Assembly (NCBI GenBank): GCA_026120185.1
Contig: JANUWF010000008.1
Span: forward strand, 3,410,001 to 3,474,000
Reading direction: 5' to 3'
Source: Voacanga thouarsii
Lineage: Eukaryota; Streptophyta; Magnoliopsida; Gentianales; Apocynaceae
Length of the DNA: 64,000 bases
A program made the position numbers and the translations under genes. A model generated the notes under the pieces. It saw only the letters and a program-made list of their open reading frames with translations, was not told where the DNA came from and searched no databases. This document shows positions 22,904 to 35,000 of the stretch, in pieces (within the stretch, counting starts at the first letter, position 1; each line of letters starts with the position of its first letter).

Positions 22904-25900
22904 ATTTTTTAAATATAAGTATATATAATTAATATGTAAAAAATAATATGTGTATATAATAAAGATATCTATATTTATAAAAATAATATTTTTATTTATA
23001 ATAGTGAGTGTGTGTACATATAAATATAAATATATGTGTATGTATGTGTGTTTATATTAGATTATATACATATATATATATATATATTAGATTATATATA
23101 AACTAATATATATGTAATAAAAAGCCTAATACACACACATACTTTTATATGAAATTTTAATGATAAATGTATTTTGCTCTTTTTTGTTTTTTTACAAGTT
23201 TTAGATTTTATTTTTAACTTTAGACACAATTGAAGAATTTTAGTATCTGCTTCACTGCTGGACTCTCACTTCCCTGCTTTCCGATTGAACTAGGACTAGG
23301 GATTATTTGACGGGTGGTGGTTTGGGGGGGGGGAGGAGGAATAGGGAAATACAGGGGAGGGGCTAGGATTTCTAATCTCCGGACTATTCTATTCTTATGT
23401 TGTGCCAATGTACTTAGAATTGCACTCATTACAAATCAAAACTCTAATTTAATTAAAAAATTTGATATAAATAATTTTTATTTTCCAAAAAATATCATCT
23501 ACTTATAAAAAATATAATATTCTATTTTCTTAACTCTATATTGATCCACACATTTTTTTTTTTAACTTTTTATTCAATTCTAACATTTTTTTGTCAAAAA
23601 AAGTTATAATTCAAGTACACCCACAAATTGAGAACAAAACCATGCCTTTCCCTTGAAATAAAATAGTATATGTCTATTTCATCTATGATATTTATTATAT
23701 GGGTGGTTTTCTAATTAATATTACAAAATATACAATTATCTCAATCAAATCTCTTAAATATTCCTATAGTCAATTTAATCTTTATAATTAAATTGAATAA
23801 AATAATACTTAAAAGACTTGATTAATTTAAAAATCACCCTTATTGTATGCTTAAGGAACAAAAAAGAAAAGAAAAAGAGGTGAAAAATGAAACCCCATGA
23901 CGAGGAAGAGAAAGAACAAAATTGGTTTCCTCTCCCTTTTGACTTCGCTTTCAGAAATTAGATTGTAGCCGGAAAAAATAGTCAAGTCTTGCAATATAAA
24001 GATGCAAATATTCATCTTCTCCCAAAAAAAAAAAATGTATAAAGTTCATATTGCTAAGTTTTTAGTATTGTTCATACTATTCAAATTTATACTCAACCTA
24101 TCTAATTTTAACAAATATTTCGCGTGTTAATTTAAGAAGTTTTTTAAATAAAATAGCTTACATGATTAATATTTTATATAGCTTGATACAAGAAAATAGA
24201 GACGGCTCATCCCACAAACACGTTGCAGTAATTATGAGTCTCAATACGGCAAGTTTTTCTCTAAGGACCATTAATATTGCGGGTGCATATCAAAGCTTTT
24301 CTTTCTTAAGCAATTAAATAATTCCTTAAATTTCCATTTTCTTCCTAATATATTTTAGGTAGCTCCATAATTTCATCAATATTCTATGAAAGTAAAAGGA
24401 AAATGCAGAATGAAGGCGTCTAACACCAAGAATAGGAACAAGCCATGCATACTGAAGAACAATAGCGCAGCATGGTTGAAAGCATCAAACTACTAAATTC
24501 AACATCAATATCCTAAATTTATGATGGGCAAGGCAAAAGTAAGTCCTGCAATCCTTATCGGTCGTAGTGTCATACAATTAGTTACCAGGACAAAGGCTTA
24601 TAGAAGTGTATCAAAGCTCATAGGTCTGTGGTTTATGAACTGATTTCTTCAGCTTCTTTGACATGGTTGTTCCTTGTTTCTCCTCCTTTTCTTGTGTCCA
24701 AGTTTACTTCCTTTCTCTCACTTGAATCTCCCATTTCTCATCTGGCACGAATAGAACAGATATCTGAATTTTAATACAAGCTGAATTGGAATACTGACGA
24801 ACCAATTAGCTTTGATCCATGCCTAGAGGGAAGTACAAGTCACCTTACCATGGGTTGTCTGGAATTCCCGCAGCCTGCAATGGAATGGCCTTCTTTTGAT
24901 TGTAGCAGCAGTCCATTAAGTCTAGTCACAGACAATTAGTTATCCTCGTGCCTTGGAAGAATGCCGGATCCTTGAATTTTAGTTACAGGTCGTGGACAGC
25001 TTGAATCCACGTCTGATATTTGGAAAGAGTAGCTCTGCATGGTTAGTCACCATGAGCTCACAAGACATTCCTGCAGCTGCAACAGTTAAGATACTCAACA
25101 AGAAACCATAAAAAGGAACATTTTAGCATGCTCCAGAAAAGTTCCATGGTTAGATATCAAAACCAAGCAGTAGTATCAGACATCTGTAATGCCCTAAAAC
25201 AAAAACAAAAGGGAGAGAAATGTCCGTGCAACAGTAAAACCATATACTCAGGCATCATGAATCACAACCCAACCCAATTGTTCAATGAATCAACAATATC
25301 TTTCATTACTATTTCCTCCATCCATATTTGATTGTCTTATTTCAACTTGGCACAAAAAATTAGGAGAGCATTTGACTCTGATAAGTTCTTATCTTAACCT
25401 TATTAATTAGAGAAGTTAGTAGTATGACTCATGGGTTAGTGAAGCTTACATCCCTTAAATTGAGAAGATTAGTTGTGGAATTTCAGAGAAAAATGTCTAT
25501 TTTAGGAAATGGACAGTCATTCTTGGACATCCCAAAATACGAACGCAGGCACTCAATTCCAAACAGAGGGAGTACTTATAATGCCAGTATACACGAATCA
25601 TGTGTAGGACAATATTTGGGAAATTAGATAAAGTGAAAGCAACATGCTGAGAAGAATATTTTGAGTTGAAACTATTTTGTTTCGTATTCATAATGCATCT
25701 TTTTGCATCACCACTACAGGCACAGTTAACAAGAAAAGCACACTCCCACTTTAACATATGTATCCACTTATGGGGTGACCTTTGCAAAGCACATACACAA
25801 TTATATATGTAGATGATAACCAAACTTCTCTTCCTTTCTTAACTTGGGCTTGTAACCAGGTGAACTAGAATATCAGTTACCACAAGATGAATACAAGTGG

Positions 25901-26092
25901 CCCTCTGGAAAGAAACTGTAGATCAAAATAATATTACATTCTACACTTTCAAATAGCAAATTGATCTTACATGAGAGCAATGATGAACCAGAAAGCTGAT
26001 ACTCAAAGTATGCAAATGTCCTTCACGAAATGAGAAATACACCAACCTGTGCATTTCAGAGCAATACCCAGTATCAAAATTGAGAATCAAAG
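21297..26092. other. AT-rich intergenic DNA and possible XRCC2 3' UTR
   Basis: I found no supported gene. 21297-24400 is AT-rich with simple repeats: TA/TG at 22857-22904 and a G run at 23324-23333. The segment 24400-26092 is less AT-rich and lies downstream of the XRCC2 stop codon. It could hold 3' UTR or alternative terminal exons, but no reading frame there looks conserved. Confidence 0.5.
22857..22904. repeat. (TA)n(TG)n microsatellite
   Basis: A run of AT repeats leads directly into TG repeats. Confidence 0.95.
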
Positions 26093-29000
26093 TTATGACA
26101 AAGTATATGTGAAGACCCCATCACAAACATGCCTACATACACCATTAACTGTAAAAGTATCTGATGACTTTATCGAAGGCAGCAACCATTTGGTCAAATA
26201 GATTTGCCGACGTTGACTATTGCTGTGGCCATCTGCAGTAAATACAGACCAAAGAAGTCCAAATCTCAGAAACTCAGAAATCAAAGTGATCTCAATATCA
26301 TCAGAGAAAGCAACAGATACTGGCCAGGTTTCTGTGGTTCATACCTGATGGACACACATGTACTCTGTGAGTGACAAAGGACTGCAGCAACCATGAACAG
26401 GTTAAAGTAATATTATTCATGAAGCAAACTTTTTACTTATGAGTGAGTGATGGAGATCTGGATAGAGTTTTCTTCAAGTAAATCCAATAAGCAAACAGAA
26501 TTGAATTTTTAAAACTCATACTAAGAATTAAGAACCAAGAGAAAAGTAAAAGATGCAACTGAATAGTAACTCTCAGGCCAATTTGCATTGACTGATTCCA
26601 GTTAGAAGTCACATCAAAAAGTGTAGTTGATCATGTATAAAAGAAGCATGAGTGGCTATCCTTGTGTCAAGAAGCAAGTTCAAAAGATCAAAACGGTCAA
26701 TGAGTAAATCATGCTTCAAATATGGGATGCTGGGGGGTGGGTGTACATATTGCACACTTGAGCAACTAATGGGTTCTGGCTTTCTGGATCTACTGGAAAG
26801 CACTTTAACTAGTGGCGTACATTGAACTTCTATTGTCATAATAGAATGTGTACATAAACTTTTGACTTTCTTAATGAGGTGAACAAATTTTGCTATGTAG
26901 AGAGAGTAAAATATGCAAAATCCTTAGGACCAAGGATTAACATTAGTAGATAGATTGCAGGAAATCTAACACTCAATTGATAAAAAAATGCAAATCAATA
27001 GAACTCCAAATGGCAACGTTACCTGCCATATTAATGGCATGTATTCACGATATAACAGGGCCTGAGGACCACTCCTCTCATTTTTCAAATCCAAGGCATC
27101 AGCCAAGGGCCATCTTTTTGGATACCTATGAAAAGAATAAACATGGGAATAGATTATGATGAGACAACAATAAATTCCAAGGGGGGGGGGGGTTCTAGGG
27201 GGAACTGCTAAAAGTTTGGGGTTCCAAAAAAGGATTACTAGCTTAAACTGAGGTTAGTTTAAACAACAATGGTTACAAACAGAAATATGCTACAAAAGCT
27301 TCCAAAATATGCAATTACAGGAGGAACGACAGAAATAAGGAAAATATTATAAAGATTTTCACTCTGTAATCTTGAATTGAAAGCTTTGTAGGAGAATCAG
27401 GCTGACGATCTGGCAAAGATGCCACACACTAACAGGAATATATGATAGAATGATGATTGAGAGAAAGCCAGAGGCTGAAAAGAGAGAGAGAGAGATTCAG
27501 CTCAGTCCTTGTTCAAAAATGAGCAGACGAATGCATATCTCTGGAGTATGGCTTGCTTTTTGGGAAAGCACACCTGGAAAGCTATATCAAGAAACTACGA
27601 GAAGAAGAATAGAAAGAGAACCAGCTCATCCCTTGTTCGAGAATGAGCAGTGGAATAAATATCTCTAGAGGATGGCTTGCTTTCTAGGAAAGCAAACCAG
27701 AAAATCCATACGTAAAGAACAAAAAAAAAGGAAGAAGGAGAAGAAAATGAGAAAATAACGAATTCTTTCCTTGTCGTATTATGTGTGAATCAGAGGGAGG
27801 AGATGGACACAGTACAACTGTCTTATTTCATCCATGAGTTGTACTCTTAATATTGGGGTCAGTATGACAAATTTTTAAATGTTGCAAGAGAGTGATTGGC
27901 ACAACTTTTGGGCCTCTAAACCTATGTCAAACCATATTATGCTTCAATATGATTATAGATTTCTTTACAGATTCTTAATCATACATCTATATGATGCAAC
28001 CCAAAATCTACCAACAGTGCCTGTGAGATCTAAAGCATGATGTTGTTTTGTCTTGTTTATTGAACAGTTGAAAACCATGACAACAATAAAGAAAAGCTCC
28101 CCAAATAAATGAGTGTGAAGGATCATTTCATCCCCATAGCAATGTTGTTCTCTTGTGCACTCAGTTGAGAGAGAGAGAGAAAGAGAGAGCGCTATTCTTT
28201 TTAAAGCGAACTACAAGAAAAGGATAATGAATTCCAAAATAATCTTCCATTTGACTCCCAAATCATCTAGAACAATCTTCAGCTAGAGTAGTTCATACAA
28301 TCATGGGACAATAGCCCTGAATTCTAATTCTGCAGATAACGTTGCCACTACATTTTGCTTCTTACTCCTCCATGTCACTAGATTACCTCCAAGAAAAGTA
28401 CAATATCCTATGATTGATCTTCCATCTACTAAGGAAATTGCATAGTCAACATCGATGTAAGCTTCTAGAGCCAGTGCATCATTCTTTTTGAACAAAATCC
28501 CTTTCCCTACATTGCCTTTCAAGCAATGTAACACCCTATAAGCTCTTGAAGATAAGGTTCTTTTCAATCATGCATGAATTGACTAATTACACTCACTGAA
28601 TATGCTATGTCTGGCCGAGTGTAAGGAAGGTATATAAGTCTACTGGCCAACCTCTGGTACATTCTTTATCAACAGCTAATTCTTCTTTTACTTCTCGCAA
28701 CTTATGATTTGGATCTATTGGGGTAGAAACTGGCTTACACTCAATCTTCCCTGTTTCTGTCGATAAATCAATTACATAATTCTACTGCGATATGAAGATC
28801 TCTTGTTTGGAATATGCCACCTCAATACAACGAAAGTACTTTAGTTTCCCTAATTCCTTTATCTCAGACTATTTTATTAGTCTGTGCTTCAATGCATGTT
28901 TCTCACCCTCATCATTTCCAATAACTAGGACGTCATCGAGTGTGATCGCCCTGGCTTTGTTTATACTCAGAAATTTTATAAATTTTGTAGATCTTCCAAA

Positions 29001-32000
29001 TCATACTCTAGGAGACTGTTTTAACCCCCATAAAGAGCCTTTCTCAACTTACTTACCCTATTACTTGCATTCACAACGAATCCTAGTGGATGTTCATATA
29101 GATTTCCTCATCTAAGCCACCATGGAGAAATACATTCTTAACATCATACTGTAAAAGTTGCCAATTGAAGTATGCAGCCAATGATAACAAGATTCTCACA
29201 GTATTCATTTTTGCAACTGCAGCAAACAAACAAACAACCAAACAACAACAACTAAAACTTAATCCTAAGAAACTTTGGGTCAGCAATATGAACTAATACA
29301 AGACTACGACGCGAATCTTCTCTTTCCATTTCTTTCTATCTACTATCATACTCTCATCCAAATCCAACAGAGATCTATCTCTTCTAATAACCTCCATTCA
29401 TATCATCTTAGGCCTGCCTTTACCTCTGTCTAACCCATCATGCCTCCATCCCTCAATTCTCCTAATAGGGACATCCCTCAATCTTCTCTGTATATGTCCA
29501 AACTAAAGCAAAGGGTTCTCTCTCATCTTGTCTTCAATGGATGTTACTCCCACTTTTTCCTTAATGATTCCCTTCCTTGCTCTGTCCTTTCTAATATGCT
29601 CACACATCTACCGTAACGTACGCATCTCAACTACCTTCATCTTCTAAATATGAAACGTTTTAGCTACCCAACATTTCGTACCATATAGCAAAGTAGGTCT
29701 TACGGCTGTTCTATAGAATTTTTCTTTTAGACTCAAAAGGCATATTACGATCACACAGAATACCAGTCGCACTCCTCCATCTAACCAACCAGCCCTAACA
29801 CAGTACACAACATCGCCATCAAACTCTCTATCTTCCCGAATAATAGATCCCAGACATTGAAAGCAGTCATCCACTGAAATATCTCTACCATCCAAAGTTA
29901 CACTCTGATCTATTTCTACCAGTCTTGAACTTGCATTCTATATATTCAGTTTTACTTCTACTAATTCTGAAGCCCTTAGATTCTAACATCTATCACCACA
30001 ATTCCAATTTAGCATTACAACAGCTCTAGTCTCATCAATCAGAACAATATTATCCGCTACACCATGGCACAACCTCTTATATAGCATAAGGCAACTCGTC
30101 CATAATGATCGCGAAAAGGAAAAGACTAAGCGTTCATCCTTGATGTACCCCGATAGTAATAGAAAACTCTGCAGTCACTCTAACGCAGCTTCTTACACTT
30201 GTAGATGCTCCATCATACGTATTTTTGATGAGGGCAATATACTTCTGCGATACACCCTTCTTTACCCGCACCCACCAAAGTACTTCTCTAGGATCAACAA
30301 ATGTCTCTTGGTAATCAACCCCATAAGTTTAAGTGTACCTTTTGGCCACCAATCGTGCTTTATATATCTTAAGGTATCTATCAGCCTTGTATTTCAATGT
30401 GAATATCCACTTGCTACATGAGAAGGATCAAAATTAAAAATTCAAAGGACTAACAAGTACCATCTGCCATCATTGAAATCTCTCCCTAAAGAGAGGACTT
30501 GGAGAGAAAAAGTGTATTTTCAATAAAAGTGACATTATCAAGGGTTGTAGCATTTGTATTCCTTTCAAGTGGTTGAGTAACCAAGGAAAGACACTTTTGA
30601 TGGCTCGGGGGGTCTAGCTTGCTTCTACATTGATTGTGGAAATGAACAGAGGCAATCCACCCAGATATCCTAGGTGTGAAGCCATTAAAGGTTTTGAAAT
30701 GAAGGTAGAAACTATTAAGGATGTCTATGGGGCTTTAGTTGTCTAACACGTGAAGAAAATCTATTTATCACATATGTGGCAGTGAGAATAGCCTCTCTCC
30801 AATAGAACTTAGGAACCTTTCCTTGAAACAGTAAAGCTCAAGTGGTGTTGAGTAAATGCCCATTTTTCCCTCGGCTACCACATTTTCTTGAGGTGTGTTA
30901 ACACATGATAAACTATGGATGATGCCTTGTGATTGAAAGTAGGGTGACAAAAGCTAGTTGAAGTAGTCTTTAGTATTGTCCATCCTAAACCTTTTTATTT
31001 TAAACCCCAAATTAGTTTTGAACCATTAAGTGGAAATTAGGTATAACAATGCTAACATCATATTTTTGTTTAAGAAGAAAGAGTCATGTTACCCTACTGC
31101 AATCACCAATTAAGGATAGAAGCCAATGACCCCTAAAAACATCAGGTTCGTATGTTAATATGAATTAAATGAAAGGGATAAGAACTTCTTTTGTTGCTAA
31201 TAGGAAAAGATACACAAGTATGTTTTGTCAATTCACAAATATCGCAATTAAACTCTGAAATATCTAATCCTCAACACAAATGAGGGAACATGATTTTTAA
31301 AATCTGATGGATGGCCTAGCCGTAAGTGGTACAGCCGAATGCATCTTTATTCAAGGAACTGAGAAAAGAAAAGGATAAGTTACTTCTACACTTTTGAGAA
31401 GATTCAAGGTAATAAAGGCCACTTCTTTCCTCAGCAAGTCCAATCCTCCTCCCCCAATTCCTTAAAAGCATAATTCTGGTTGTTTTAGGTGGGGGGGGGG
31501 GAGGGGTATGGGCAAGCTTTTGAATGAAAACAACGTTGGTTAATAGTTTGAGCCTGCAACGGTAGCTAAAGAGCCATTGGCCACTACAATTTTTCTGTGA
31601 CTTAGGCATGGTGTATAGGTGTAGAAGAGTTCAGATGTAGGGGTCATACAGTCTGTGGCACTAGCGTCTATGATTCATGAGTAAGCAACTCTCCAATTGA
31701 AATCCATAGACATTTCATTAAAAAAAAAAATGGAGGAAGGGTCAGTATGTCTTATGTTCTATCAAACACCAATTAGTTGATGTTCTAACAAAGCGGCTGA
31801 ACAGTTCAAGTTTCTATGATCTTGTTTTTAAGCTGGGAACAGAAGAGATCTATTCCTCAGCTATAAATAGATTAGGGAGAGTATCGAGGTGTAAATGAGT
31901 TGTAAATAGATTATGAAGATCAATTTCAAATCCCTTAAATGAAATGATATGATTAGATTAGTTTAATCTCTTAAATGGAGAGATTTGATTAGATAGCTAT

Positions 32001-35000
32001 CTAACTTTATGAGAAATCCTTTTTTCTCTTGTAATCTACTATATAATAACTATGTAAAGTCAATTCATAGAAGTATGAAATTCAGAATCCTTTTCTCATA
32101 TTTAGTTTCAGGGTATCAGAGCCCTAGGGCTTTCTAGGATTCTTCTACTTCTTCTTCTTTGTTAAGCAGCCTTCATTGCTGCATTGTCTTCCCTTTCAAG
32201 CAACCTGCTGCACTGTTCAGCCTTCATTGCTGTTGTTTCTCCTCATTCTTCCTTCTCCAATTCTTGTTCGAGCAACCTTAAGTGCTGTAAATCTCTTTCC
32301 TTCACCATGTCAACCTCCCAAATCACCATCACTAGCAATTCTCACCCATTCAAAAAATCTCATTCTATTCACAAATTGGAGAGTTGCAAAATATTTGGCC
32401 CTCCAATAGGCTCAACAGCAATGAGGCTGGACATGCAGCAATGAAGGCTGCTCAACAGAGAAGGAGAAGAAGAAGAATCCTAGAGAACCTAGAGCTCAGA
32501 TACCATGAAACAAAATATGGGAAAAGAATTCTAAATTTCTTACTTCTACGAATTGTCCTTACATGATATTATATAGTAGATTGCAAGAGGAAAAAGGATT
32601 CCTCCTAAATCTGGATAGCTATCTAGTCAAATCCCTCCATTTAAGGGATTAAACTAATATAATCATATCCCTTCATTCGAGGCATTTGAAACTGATCTTC
32701 CTAATTTATTTACAGCTCATTCTCCTAGTCAATTTATAGCTCATTTACACCTCAACACTTTGTTGTGTCATATGAATCTCAAACCATATTTCTGTGACTC
32801 ATCCTGAACTTAAAGCCTAAACTTCTCCTTCATTTGTTAGGCCATAGATTCTGAAGCACTTTTCCAAAGAAAACTATATTTTGCAAGGATAATTTTCAAA
32901 TTCAAAAAGGCTTATAAAAGCCTAGCACATGCTCGGCCTATCCTAAGAGTATTCCCAGTGAAGATTTTTCTCCCTGTTTCTCATAGAGCATAAAGGAGAC
33001 TGAAGTATTAAGAGTTGGAATTCAAGAAATTGCTTTAATCTAGCATGTTAGTTCCATATGGGCCAGGAAAATATGTGTTGCTCCATGCCTGGATGGGAGT
33101 AGTTCCAGCTTGCCCATGTGTGGACAAGACAAGAGAGAGAGAACTTTTTCTAATTATTCTTGTTTTTTGAAATTGAAGGTCCTATACACAAGACACAAAC
33201 AAATCATATTCTGATAATTAACTCCTTATTTGATAGGAGAACTGATCCAATGCAAACCATGTACGTAATGAGAAGCGATATTCATTTAGTTAAAGGTAAC
33301 AGAAAAGTAAAACTCACCTGTTATCCAACGACCTCATGACTTCATTTCTTGAGAATTTCTCCCTTAGACTTGCTGTCTTAGAAGCTAAAACAACAATTGG
33401 ATGCACCAAAAGAAGCTTTTGAATCTCCTGAACTACATTTTCTGTCACACTTTGCAGAGAAAAGCTTTTCCTGTAAATTTTTTAAAAAAGTCTATCAGTG
33501 CCAGAAAGTTGTGAAACGATAATATTGTGCAGACAGGAAAGAGTAGACAGTATTCTTCCACTAATGGAGTGGGCAGTGACACATAAACTATTGACAGGGA
33601 AGGGACAAAACACCTATAAAGCTTGGGATACTGTTTATGGATGAGAAAGAAAATCCTCTACAATTTTGTTAGTTTACATATTCTGTGTCACTGCCCGCTT
33701 AGGAGCTCCTGGTTACTTTATTGTAGGTTTACTTAAAAGAAGAACATAGTCGGCCACAAAATTCAATCCAACACTATGTAAACTAACGTAATAATGAAGT
33801 AAAACAGCCACTAAATTTAAGCAGGACAGTTTGCTAGTTTTGAGAGATTAGTCAAAAGAATAAGGAAGAAAGGGATTTTCAACATATGAAAATAGTTGTG
33901 CTTTTTGGTTTATTTCTTCACTCGCATAATCATTATTCATCTGCAACTATTTTACAGTAGTTGCATAGATGTTATTATAGATCTTTCATCTACATGTTAG
34001 TGCATAGTCCAAGATATAACATGGCTCCTTTTATCTCAACTTGTTTTCTACATGGTATACCTGAAGTGACTACCTTTTTATTTTATTTTGTTTAAACCTA
34101 TTACCAAAATTCATTCCGGTATACAATTGAATAATGATTCAAGGCTTTACTTTACCTCAACTTAAACAATAAATTGCTAAAAAATCCCATGAATATCAGA
34201 AAACATGGATACATAAACTTAACAGTCCAGTAAAATAGAATTTAACTTTCTTTATTTAACAGAGAATGAAGTAAAATGATTATTAGCTCTTAAACTATAG
34301 AAGTTGGAGGTTTTGATCAAAACTGAAGCAACAAAGGAGAAAATGATCCAAGGTTGGCAAAGTAGTGTTCAGTATTTGAAACAAAAAGTTCCTTGATTTT
34401 TTGAGTACCTCCTCATCAACATTTTAGGGAATACTGGATGAGTCTCTGGTCCTTAGAAACTTAGGAAAAGTTTATTTTTCCATTTAAATCACTAATAAAT
34501 CCTAGTACCTTCCAAATTCACATTTGTTTCTACTTGAAACCAAAGAATTCAGATCAGGTCTATTCTCCTGTTCGTGTTTTCTGCTCCATCTAATCCAATG
34601 TGGCATGCTGATAAAAATAGGATTGATGGCCTGTGTATGACCACCACTTTGACCAAATAGCTAAAATACTTCTCCAAAATGGCACCACCAGAACAAATGA
34701 CAGAAATTCAACTATTTTTTGCTTTTTCAAAAGCTATTATGTACACTGTCATTGGAATGAAGTTTTCATGATCCAGTAAGATTTGCAGTCACATTTAGGT
34801 CGTGACCAAATTTCATTGACAGTGGATGTACTAGTACAAGAAGAAATAGTTGAAAACTACGACAATGGACCTAATTTGAATCTATGCATGCCAAGTGGGA
34901 AACAACGGTTTTACAGAAAATTGAGACTTTTGAAAATGATTAGATGACAAAAATGAATTCTCCCCTTAAGCTTTGCGTAGAACTGGTTTCACAGAAGTGT

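Larger units (their letters stand above)
28240..32757 (-). mobile_element. Rearranged Ty1/copia element in XRCC2 intron 6
   Basis: A minus-strand copia relic. Its 5' LTR is 32506-32757, followed by a decayed primer site (TGGTATCTGAGC read from 32507). Recognisable parts are: protease (about 31690-31540, [10 protein letters not shown] in place of DSGATDHM), the pre-integrase segment (31445-31310, [15 protein letters not shown]), integrase core (31300-30740, [19 protein letters not shown]), reverse transcriptase (30425-30291 and 29225-28570, [17 protein letters not shown] and [17 protein letters not shown]) and RNase H (28567-28250, truncated after DDLGVKWK). Gag is missing, replaced by an inverted segment at about 31687-32440. 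The end of RNase H and the 3' LTR are absent at the expected place. Stops are frequent. It lies wholly in the 6.2-kb intron 6 of XRCC2, in the same orientation as the gene. Confidence 0.85.

Noticed and set aside
25497..25823. 108-aa minus-strand open frame near the XRCC2 3' end
   Set aside because: It has no recognised motif, no fit to XRCC2 exon phases and a random-looking composition; more likely 3' flank.
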